This document shows, piece after piece, positions 1 to 4,795 of a DNA stretch of 5,116 bases (positions within the stretch are counted from its first letter, which is position 1; each line of letters starts with the position of its first letter). Below the pieces are notes generated by a model, which was not told where the DNA came from, did not search any database, and saw only the letters and a program-made list of their open reading frames with translations. The position numbers and the translations under genes were made by a program. This DNA comes from Treponema sp. (lineage in GTDB: Bacteria; Spirochaetota; Spirochaetia; Treponematales; Breznakiellaceae), in the NCBI GenBank assembly GCA_031288815.1, contig JAITQR010000108.1:1-5116 (forward strand), in the 5' to 3' direction.

Positions 1-101
1 GCGTAGAGCTCAGGGTTTTCCCGGTAAAGCCGCCGGTAAATCCGTTCTTCCCTGGTGAAGGGTAAAAAAAGACTGAGTAAATTCCGGTGTTTTTTAGTCA
101 T
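1..101 (-). CDS. 5' end of unrecognised protein gene (truncated by window edge)
   Basis: An open minus-strand frame begins with ATG at 101-99 and runs off the left edge after 33 codons. The N-terminus starts MTKKHRNLLSLF and continues LPFTREERIYRRLYRENPELY, a charged Arg/Glu/Tyr-rich stretch that looks like genuine coding sequence. A GGAG lies only 3 bases ahead of the ATG, closer than ideal. A well-formed sigma-70 promoter sits about 80 bases upstream at 179-207, which supports this being a real gene start with an untranslated leader of roughly 70 bases. I do not recognise the family: too little is present, and no signal peptide or domain motif is visible. A slightly different start cannot be excluded. 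Confidence 0.6.
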   Translation of the reverse strand, partial: MTKKHRNLLSLFLPFTREERIYRRLYRENPELY

Positions 102-178
102 TTTCTCCGCGGGTCTCTATCCCTCCGCCGGGGGCCTGTTGCAAGGCTACGCCGCACGCTTCCCAAGCAACACCGCCT

Positions 179-207
179 ATTATACCGCCCGTTCCCCCGC
201 TTGTGAA
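179..207 (-). promoter_or_regulatory. sigma-70 promoter for the minus-strand gene at 1-101
   Basis: On the minus strand, TTCACA (207-202, five of six matches to the -35 consensus) is followed after exactly 17 bases by a perfect TATAAT (184-179). Transcription would begin near 172 and read left into the partial gene. The promoter is back to back with that of tRNA-Pro. Confidence 0.65.
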
Positions 208-220
208 GCCGCATTGCGGC
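208..220. other. 13-bp dyad between two divergent -35 boxes
   Basis: GCCGC-ATT-GCGGC is a perfect 5-bp inverted repeat with a 3-base centre. It directly abuts the left-facing -35 (202-207) and ends 3 bases before the right-facing -35 (224-229). The position would suit an operator or a DNA-bending protein, but a dyad this short can arise by chance in GC-rich sequence. Confidence 0.35.
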
Positions 221-223
221 GTA

Positions 224-252
224 TTGACGCACCGTCCCGGTTCTGCTATGCT
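224..252 (+). promoter_or_regulatory. sigma-70 promoter of tRNA-Pro, with extended -10
   Basis: TTGACG (224-229, five of six) is separated by 17 bases from TATGCT (247-252). The -10 is preceded by TGC, giving the TGn extended -10 motif. The predicted start near 258-259 lies only 2-3 bases ahead of the mature tRNA 5' end at 261, so the 5' leader would be very short. Confidence 0.75.
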
Positions 253-260
253 TGCTTATA

Positions 261-334
261 CGGGAAGTAGGTTAGCTGGCTATACCGCCAGGTTCGGGAC
301 TTGGAGGTCGCGGGTTCAAATCCCGCCTTCCCGA
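261..334 (+). tRNA. tRNA-Pro, anticodon CGG
   Basis: A complete cloverleaf can be folded by hand. The acceptor stem CGGGAAG (261-267) pairs perfectly with CTTCCCG (327-333), with discriminator A334. T8 A9 follow, then a D-arm closed by GGT/ACC with G18G19 in the loop. The anticodon stem CCAGG/CTTGG carries the loop TTCGGGA, placing anticodon CGG at 295-297, which reads codon CCG. The variable loop is AGGTC, and the T-arm is GCGGG-TTCAAAT-CCCGC. The C1-G72 pair and A73 are typical of bacterial proline tRNAs. The 3' CCA is not encoded, so a CCA-adding enzyme must supply it. A strong promoter lies immediately upstream and a terminator about 120 bases downstream. This isoacceptor reads a codon favoured in GC-rich genes. 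Confidence 0.96.
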
Positions 335-354
335 TTACGCGAACAGGGTATCCG

Positions 355-381
355 CCGCCCCTCCGGAATCCGGCAGGGCGG
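355..381 (+). other. strong hairpin in the tRNA-Pro 3' trailer
   Basis: CCGCCC (355-360) pairs with GGGCGG (376-381). After a 2x2 internal loop, CCGG (363-366) pairs with CCGG (370-373) around the triloop AAT. No T-tract follows, so this is not an intrinsic terminator. The 117 bases between the tRNA and the terminator hold no convincing gene. The hairpin could mark a processing point or the body of a trailer-derived RNA; neither is shown. Confidence 0.4.
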
Positions 382-443
382 TCAGGGTCCGGGCCTTCCG
401 ATACAGCAACCAGCCATTTCAATGCAGATTATCCGGAAAACCC

Positions 444-490
444 AAAAAAAGACCGCCCGGGCGGTTTTTTAACCTCCATGGCGGTCTTTT
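444..490. terminator. bidirectional terminator shared by convergent tRNA genes
   Basis: The core is the perfect palindrome ACCGCCCGGGCGGT (452-465), preceded by seven A (444-450) and followed by six T (465-470). It therefore makes a GC-rich hairpin with a U-tract in either direction. Read to the right it ends the tRNA-Pro transcript; read to the left it ends the tRNA-Asp transcript. A second arm adds an 11-bp perfect inverted repeat, AAAAGACCGCC (447-457) with GGCGGTCTTTT (480-490). That gives an alternative, longer hairpin for the leftward transcript, beginning 4 bases past the tRNA-Asp 3' end. Confidence 0.8.
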
Positions 491-494
491 ATAA

Positions 495-569
495 CGGGAG
501 CGACGGGGCTTGAACCCGCGATCTCCGGCTTGACAGGCCAGCGCGATAAACCAACTTCGCTACGCCCCC
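495..569 (-). tRNA. tRNA-Asp, anticodon GTC
   Basis: Read on the minus strand, the acceptor GGGGGCG (569-563) pairs with CGCTCCC, with one G-U pair, and is followed by discriminator G at 495, the known aspartate identity base. T8 A9 are present. The D-arm is GCGA/TCGC with a GG-containing loop. The anticodon stem CTGGC/GCCGG holds the loop CTGTCAA, giving anticodon GTC for GAC and GAT codons. The variable loop is AGATC, and the T-arm is GCGGG-TTCAAGC-CCCGT with a terminal G-U. The 3' CCA is not encoded. The gene has its own promoter just upstream, converges on tRNA-Pro, and lies downstream of potD in the same orientation. Confidence 0.97.
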
Positions 570-579
570 TGATAATGGT

Positions 580-608
580 ATACTATCAAAAGAAGAAAAA
601 AGAGTCAA
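580..608 (-). promoter_or_regulatory. sigma-70 promoter of tRNA-Asp, with extended -10
   Basis: On the minus strand, TTGACT (608-603, five of six) is followed after 17 bases by TAGTAT (585-580, four of six). TGA ahead of the -10 provides the TGn extended motif. Transcription would start near 574, leaving a leader of about 5 bases before the tRNA. The spacer is T-rich. Confidence 0.65.
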
Positions 609-657
609 GAGGCCCCGCCGGGGATCCTCCTGGGCCGCCGTTCCGGGGAGAGGAACG
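587..657 (-). terminator. possible weak terminator region after potD
   Basis: Two hairpins follow the potD stop codon on the minus strand. CGTTCC and GGAACG (657-652 with 644-639) form a 6-bp stem with a 7-base loop and no T-run. GGCCC and GGGCC (636-632 with 615-611) form a 5-bp stem followed by the T-rich but interrupted stretch from 610 to 587. That stretch also carries the tRNA-Asp -35 and spacer. Neither hairpin is a textbook terminator, so some pot transcripts may run on into tRNA-Asp. Confidence 0.3.
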
Positions 658-686
658 ATCCGGCAAACCGGCAGGGCGCCCTCAGC

Positions 687-1751
687 TTAGTTGGTCACTT
701 CCTTCTGGAACCGTTCAAGCCACGCGGCCTTCCGGCTGTCGATAAAGGACCAGTCAAAGACCCGCAGGCCCGACACGGCCTTTTCACCGTACACCAGGTA
801 GGCCTTCTTGTCCTCCGGCATACCGGCGTTTTTATTCACCGGCGCCTCGGAGAGGATGGCCGCCACGTTGTTCTGTACCGCATCGCTGAGGATGTAGTTC
901 ACAAAAAGCTGGGCAAGCCGGGGGTTGGGGCAGTTTTTGACCACATTGATCGTTGAAGCCGCCGAAAAGGTCCCTTCCTTCGGTTCCACCCATACGGCGT
1001 TAACCCCGGCGGCCCTGAGGGTGGGAACGTTCATGTCCATAAAAACGGTGACCGCTATTTCATCGGTGGTAAAGGCGGTCTGCACTTCGGAACTGGTGGT
1101 GTAGAACTGCACGACCTTGTCTTTGTTGTCCGAAAGGAGCTTAAAGGCGGCGTCCACCTGCTCCTGGCTGCCTCCCAGGTCCTCCGCCAGGGCGATGAGG
1201 AGGTAGGGGCCGGCGGTGGAAGCCATGTCCGGCAGGGAGATAAGGCCGTCGTACTTCCCGCTAAAGAGATCCAGGTAGGAAGCGGGGGCCTCCTTGATGT
1301 CATCGGCGTCATAGATAATGCCATACCGGACCACCGAATAGACGGGACCGTATCCGTCCTTGTTCCTGGCAAAGTCGTAGATGTTGCTGAGGTTGGTCAC
1401 GACGGCGGGGTCTATCCTCTCAAAGAGACCGTCCCGGTTGGCAATGGCGGCAAAGCTATCCGACATCAGGGCAACATCGATCTCCGGCTTGTTCCGCTGG
1501 GCGGCGATCTTGTTCAACCGATCGGCGTTGCCGGCGGTTTCATCGACCAGAATCTTACAATTGTACTGCTTCTCAAAATCCGCCGAAAGTTTCAACAGAT
1601 TAGCCGCGGCCCAGCCCCAGGTGGCCACCACCAGTTCGGCGCCCCCAAAGTCGTCTCCCGAAGCTCCGGCGGAGGGGACTTCCCGCTTGCCGGCGGCAAA
1701 AAGGGCGCCCCCCAGGGTACAAAACAACAGAATCGCTATCAACCTTCTCAT
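687..1751 (-). CDS. potD: ABC importer periplasmic solute-binding protein, spermidine/putrescine type (PotD-like)
   Basis: This is the substrate-capturing component of the importer, 354 residues, a normal length for the family. The N-terminus is a signal peptide: MRR, a hydrophobic run to about residue 18, then likely signal peptidase I cleavage near LFA-AGK. Cys11 follows Phe inside the hydrophobic core, a poor lipobox, so a lipoprotein is unlikely. The mature part begins with the family's first beta strand (LVVATWGW, 40-47), then NADRLNKI (75-82) and IDVALMSD (91-98). Later come VFMDMNVPTLRAAG (236-249), WVEPKEG (254-260), and a C-terminal FDWSFIDSRKAAWLERFQKE (332-351) typical of COG0687-type proteins. 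A good AAGGAGG (1767-1761) lies 9 bases ahead of the ATG. The permease and ATPase genes upstream support the role. Polyamine specificity is inferred; I cannot confirm the acidic ligand-binding residues of E. coli PotD, and another small cation or related ligand is possible. Confidence 0.85.
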   Translation of the reverse strand: MRRLIAILLFCTLGGALFAAGKREVPSAGASGDDFGGAELVVATWGWAAANLLKLSADFEKQYNCKILVDETAGNADRLNKIAAQRNKPEIDVALMSDSFAAIANRDGLFERIDPAVVTNLSNIYDFARNKDGYGPVYSVVRYGIIYDADDIKEAPASYLDLFSGKYDGLISLPDMASTAGPYLLIALAEDLGGSQEQVDAAFKLLSDNKDKVVQFYTTSSEVQTAFTTDEIAVTVFMDMNVPTLRAAGVNAVWVEPKEGTFSAASTINVVKNCPNPRLAQLFVNYILSDAVQNNVAAILSEAPVNKNAGMPEDKKAYLVYGEKAVSGLRVFDWSFIDSRKAAWLERFQKEVTN

Positions 1752-1778
1752 CTATTTGATCCTCCTTCTATAATAGAG

Positions 1779-1807
1779 CTCTTGAGGCCGGCCTCTTGAG
1801 ACCGGCC
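1779..1807 (-). repeat. tandem 14-bp repeat forming an intercistronic hairpin before potD
   Basis: Two 14-base units, CTCTTGAGGCCGGC (1779-1792) and CTCTTGAGACCGGC (1793-1806), differ at one base. In minus-strand RNA, 1807-1799 pairs with 1794-1786 in a 9-bp GC-rich stem with one G-U pair and the loop CAAG. In plus-strand RNA the G-U becomes a C-A mismatch, so the fold favours the operon transcript. There is no U-tract. The hairpin lies 19 bases upstream of the potD ribosome binding site. Hairpins in this position often protect or separately process the mRNA of solute-binding proteins; that role is inferred here. Confidence 0.55.
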
Positions 1808-1853
1808 CTTTTAAATCGAGCTGTTCCTACCATACCGGGAAGGGGAAGGCATG

Positions 1854-2927
1854 TCAATGCGGATTCCCGGAATCGGCGGGAAACGCCAGAAGCTTTTCCG
1901 GAGGAAAGCTGAGGGAGACGGGGCCTGAATCGGGACCGGCGTAGGACCGGACATGGAGGTAGAGGGGTTTTTCAAAGAGCTCCGACACCTCCAGGCGGGT
2001 GGTATTGCCCCGGTAGGTGAGGGCGCTTATGCGGCCCCGGTGGCTTCCGGCGGTCCCCGGTTCGGCCAGGGCGATGTGATCGGGCCGTATGGCCAGGGTA
2101 AGGGCCGTGCCGGGGGCATAGGGAAAGGAGGCTTCGGGGACCCACAGGAGAACCGATCCGCAGCGGATCAGGGCAAAACCCCCTTCCCGTCCCTCCGCAA
2201 CACCGGGAATAAAGTTGGAGAACCCCATGAAATCCGCCACAAAGGGATCCGCCGGACGGTTAAAGACCTCCCGGGGGACGCCGGTCTGGAGGATCCTCCC
2301 CCGGCGCATCACAGCCACCCGGTCCGCCAGAGACACCGCCTCCTCCTGATCATGGGTAACGATGATGGCGGTTATGCCCAGTTCCCGCTGGATCCGCCGC
2401 AGTTCCACCTGCATCTCCATCCGCAGCTTGGCGTCCAGGTTTGAGAGGGGTTCATCCAGCAAAAGCACGCTGGGACCGGTAACCAGGGCCCGGGCAAGGG
2501 CGACCCGCTGCTGCTGGCCCCCGGATATCTCCCGGGGGAACCGTTTCTCCAGGCCGGGGAGTCTCACCAGATCCAGCATGTCCAGGGTTCTGCGGCGGAT
2601 CTCCGGCCTGGGGAGTCTTTTCAGCTTGAGCCCAAAGGCGACGTTGTCAAAGACCGAAAGGTGGGGGAAGAGAGCGTAGTTCTGGAAGAAGACCCCCACA
2701 TTCCGCCGGTAAGCGGGGACATCGTTCATCTCCCGGCCGTCTATCAGCACCCGGCCCTGATCGGGACGGACGAACCCCGCCACCATCCGCAGGGTGGTGG
2801 TTTTACCGCAGCCGCTTTCCCCCAGGAGGGCCACCATCTCCCCGTGGGCCACCGAGAGATCCAGAGCCTCCACCGCGGCCAGGCCGCCGTATCGTTTTGT
2901 CAGATTCCGTATGTCCAAAACCGCCAC
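1854..2927 (-). CDS. potA: ABC importer ATPase subunit, spermidine/putrescine type (PotA-like)
   Basis: This cytoplasmic ATPase powers import. With the GTG start at 2927 it has 357 residues. All nucleotide-binding motifs are intact: Walker A GESGCGKT (36-43), Q-loop Gln82 in FFQNYALFPHLSV, signature ISGGQQQR (134-141), Walker B VLLLDE (154-159), D-loop SNLD (162-165) and switch His192 in IVTHDQEEA. The last 120 or so residues form the TOBE-type regulatory region of this importer class, including AIRPDHIAL. The frame is open up to a TTG at 2954, but GTG at 2927 is preferred: AAGGAG (2940-2935) lies 7 bases before it, and the protein then begins (M)AVLDIRNLTKRYGG like other family members. The start is 16 bases beyond the potC stop. 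Related ATPases serve iron and phosphonate importers, but the two PotB/PotC-like permeases beside it favour polyamines. Confidence 0.92.
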   Translation of the reverse strand: MAVLDIRNLTKRYGGLAAVEALDLSVAHGEMVALLGESGCGKTTTLRMVAGFVRPDQGRVLIDGREMNDVPAYRRNVGVFFQNYALFPHLSVFDNVAFGLKLKRLPRPEIRRRTLDMLDLVRLPGLEKRFPREISGGQQQRVALARALVTGPSVLLLDEPLSNLDAKLRMEMQVELRRIQRELGITAIIVTHDQEEAVSLADRVAVMRRGRILQTGVPREVFNRPADPFVADFMGFSNFIPGVAEGREGGFALIRCGSVLLWVPEASFPYAPGTALTLAIRPDHIALAEPGTAGSHRGRISALTYRGNTTRLEVSELFEKPLYLHVRSYAGPDSGPVSLSFPPEKLLAFPADSGNPH

Positions 2928-2943
2928 CGGCACGCTCCTTGTT

Positions 2944-3738
2944 TCAGTGTACAAACATATCCAATCCGGTCAGGCGTTCCAAGAGGAGGATCGCCGTAAA
3001 GGAAAAGAGGATCAACAGGGCGGATATCGCCGCCAGGGTAGGATCAAAGGAAAGCTCGATATAGTTCATGATCCGTACCGGCAGGGTGACGAACCGGGGT
3101 GAATTGAGGAGGCCGGCCAGTACCACCTCGTCAAAGGAGTAGAGGAAGGAGAGCAGCGCCCCGGCGATGACTCCGGGTTTTATCACCGGCAGGGTAACCC
3201 GGAAGAATACATCCCGGGGCCTTGCCCCCAGGCTTGCGGCAGCGTCCTCCAGGGTCCAGTCAAAGACCGCCAGCATGGAGAGGGTGTTGCGGATGATATA
3301 GGGCAGGATGACCACCGTATGACCCAGGAGGATCTTCAGGAAGGCCGGCACGGAACCCATGGCGCTGAAGGTTTGGAGGAGTACAAAGGCAAAGGCCACG
3401 GAGGGGATGTACATGGGGGAGGTGAAGAAGAGGAGCAGGGCGGACCTGCCCCGGAAACGGTAACGGCCTATGCAGAGGGCCGCCGCTACCCCCAGGACCA
3501 GATCGACGGCGGTGGCAATGACGGCCACGAGGAGGCTGTTTTTAAAGCCGTTGAGGAAGTTTGCCGGGGAGCTGAACACATTGGCGTACCACTCCAGGGA
3601 GAAGCCCCGGGGGGGAAACACCACCAGGGCTGTGGGGCTGAAGGACGCGAGAAAGATCACCAAGAGGGGAGCCAGGAGGAAGAGGAACACCAGGATCGCC
3701 AGCAGGCTGGGGAACCAGCCGACTCTTCGGTCAGCCAT
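2944..3738 (-). CDS. potC: ABC importer permease subunit, spermidine/putrescine type (PotC-like)
   Basis: This is one of the two inner-membrane subunits forming the translocation path, 264 residues, the usual PotC size. Hydrophobic segments lie near 11-32, 66-90, 99-124, 136-157, 189-211 and 233-254, consistent with six transmembrane helices. The EAA loop that docks onto the ATPase is clear at 164-184: EDAAASLGARP then VTLP, with the conserved Gly171. SFDEVVLAGLL (201-211) matches the PotC-type sequence after that loop. The ATG overlaps the end of potB by 8 bases, implying translational coupling, and GGGAGG (3752-3747) sits 8 bases upstream. The stop falls within the stretch leading to potA. 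No defects are seen. Confidence 0.92.
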   Translation of the reverse strand: MADRRVGWFPSLLAILVFLFLLAPLLVIFLASFSPTALVVFPPRGFSLEWYANVFSSPANFLNGFKNSLLVAVIATAVDLVLGVAAALCIGRYRFRGRSALLLFFTSPMYIPSVAFAFVLLQTFSAMGSVPAFLKILLGHTVVILPYIIRNTLSMLAVFDWTLEDAAASLGARPRDVFFRVTLPVIKPGVIAGALLSFLYSFDEVVLAGLLNSPRFVTLPVRIMNYIELSFDPTLAAISALLILFSFTAILLLERLTGLDMFVH

Positions 3739-4582
3739 CCTTGGCGCCTCCCACCCGGTTCGTTACGTTCGCCGTAGCGTAGTTGGAGAGGATCAGGATC
3801 GCCAAAATGGCAAAGAGGAGGATATAACTGATCGCCGCGGCAAAGCCGGGGTTAAAGTTGACGTTGATCTCCTGGAAAACCATGGTGCTCATGGTTCTGA
3901 ACCGGGCGCCCCCCAACAGCCTTGGGGTAACATAAGATGTCATGCTGAGGATGAATACCAGGATACAGCCCGAGATCACTCCCGGCGAGGACAGCGGCAG
4001 GGTCACCCGGAAGAAGGTGGCGACGGGGCTTGCCCCCAGACTCTGGGCGGCGTATTCCACGTTCGGATCGATCCCCTGCAGAACCCCGGTGATGGCCAGG
4101 ATCATATAGGGTACCAGGAGATGCACCAGGCCGATGATAACCGCCACGGGGGTATTGAGCAGGGTCAGGGGCTCCCCGATGAGGCCGAAGCCCTGGAGGA
4201 GGCTGTTGAGAAGGCCCCGCTTGCCCAGAATAACCATCCAGCCGTATGAACGCACCACGGCGCTGACCAAAAAGGGGAAAAGCACGACGATCATCAGGAT
4301 ATTCCGGAGTTTTGAACCGGTCCGGGCCAGAAAAAAGGCGACTGGATAGCCCAGGAGCAGGGAGATCCCCGTGGCCTCCAGGGAAACAACCACGGTGGTC
4401 CGGAGTATGGCCCGGTAAAAGGGATCGCCGATAAACTTGTGGTAGTACCGGAGGCCGTCTTCCCCCAGGCTGCGGATGAAGATCCGGAGCATGGGCGCCG
4501 CAAAGAGCAAGGCCAGGAGCAGGGTCACCGGCAGACCCAGCCAAAGGGAGGCCCGGTTGCGTAAGCCGGAAGAACGGCTCAT
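3731..4582 (-). CDS. potB: ABC importer permease subunit, spermidine/putrescine type (PotB-like)
   Basis: This is the first gene of the operon, a 283-residue inner-membrane permease that pairs with PotC. Hydrophobic segments lie near 12-35, 62-86, 93-112, 143-168, 202-218 and 246-267. The EAA loop is at 176-196: EYAAQSLGASP then VTLP, with Gly183. VVRSYGWMVILGKRGLLNSLL (109-129) is the characteristic PotB-type stretch. GGGAGG (4595-4590) lies 7 bases ahead of the ATG, and no in-frame start exists close upstream, so this start is firm. The 3' end overlaps potC by 8 bases. The gene follows a 213-base untranslated gap with candidate promoters and a possible leader peptide whose TGA overlaps this ATG as ATGA. 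Confidence 0.93.
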   Translation of the reverse strand: MSRSSGLRNRASLWLGLPVTLLLALLFAAPMLRIFIRSLGEDGLRYYHKFIGDPFYRAILRTTVVVSLEATGISLLLGYPVAFFLARTGSKLRNILMIVVLFPFLVSAVVRSYGWMVILGKRGLLNSLLQGFGLIGEPLTLLNTPVAVIIGLVHLLVPYMILAITGVLQGIDPNVEYAAQSLGASPVATFFRVTLPLSSPGVISGCILVFILSMTSYVTPRLLGGARFRTMSTMVFQEINVNFNPGFAAAISYILLFAILAILILSNYATANVTNRVGGAKDG

Positions 4583-4710
4583 TGTCCTTCCTCCCGGATA
4601 TCCCTTCCCCCCGGGGTCCTCATGGAACGTATCGCCAAAAGCGCATCCTCCCTTTCGCCGTTAAGCGCCCGCCCGGCGCCGCGGATCCGCACCGGCCGCA
4701 GGGCTGTTCC

Positions 4711-4739
4711 ATGGTACTATGGCAGAGTGTTTTTTTCAA
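4711..4739 (-). promoter_or_regulatory. second candidate promoter for the pot operon
   Basis: On the minus strand, TTGAAA (4739-4734, five of six) is followed after 17 bases by TACCAT (4716-4711, four of six). Transcription would start near 4704, giving a leader of about 120 bases. The -10 is weaker than that of the upstream candidate, but the -35 is better. Confidence 0.4.
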
Positions 4740-4754
4740 CTCCTCGCAACTTCC

Positions 4755-4795
4755 GGGGCCGGCGCAATTATACCAGAGGGCACATCAGCGGCCCC
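4755..4795 (-). promoter_or_regulatory. extended -10 promoter bracketed by a 7-bp inverted repeat
   Basis: On the minus strand, TGG is followed by a perfect TATAAT (4772-4767), a strong extended -10. No recognisable -35 lies at 16-18 bases. The element sits between CGGCCCC (4789-4795) and GGGGCCG (4755-4761), perfect 7-bp inverted arms separated by 27 bases. One arm falls close to the -35 position and the other at the expected start site near 4760. An operator is possible, or the arms could pair in readthrough RNA from the nuclease gene. Confidence 0.45.

Larger units (their letters stand above)
4579..4795 (-). other. leader region of the pot operon
   Basis: This gap separates the nuclease gene from potB. 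It holds two candidate promoters (listed separately), an inverted repeat around the first, and a GC-rich segment that can fold through GCGGATCCGC (4681-4690) flanked by CCGG arms (4673-4676 and 4692-4695). A 19-codon minus-strand frame occupies 4638-4579. It starts with TTG, has GGGAGG 8 bases upstream, and ends in a TGA overlapping the potB ATG. No known riboswitch is recognised, and no clear terminator follows the nuclease gene. Confidence 0.4.

Noticed and set aside
181..289. TATACCGCC repeated at 181-189 and 281-289
   Set aside because: The second copy is part of the tRNA D-arm and anticodon stem, so the match is most likely chance.
203..472. Plus-strand open frame across tRNA-Pro
   Set aside because: It runs through a clear tRNA and terminator, has no ribosome binding site, and shows no protein-like composition.
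1769..1775. TATAAT on the plus strand and TATTAT on the minus strand ahead of potD
   Set aside because: Neither has a suitable -35 at 16-18 bases, and a minus-strand start would fall inside the potD ribosome binding site.
3319..4249. Long plus-strand open frames opposite the permeases
   Set aside because: They are antisense shadows of well-matched potB and potC; the composition is low-complexity Gly/Glu/His/Arg with no family motif.
4593..4712. Minus-strand frame starting MEQPCGRCG with a CxxC pair
   Set aside because: The ATG has no ribosome binding site, and the 30-codon product fits no known zinc-binding peptide.
4701..4737. Possible plus-strand terminator before the T-run at 4730-4736
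   Set aside because: The stem is only CCAT/ATGG and no plus-strand gene precedes it.
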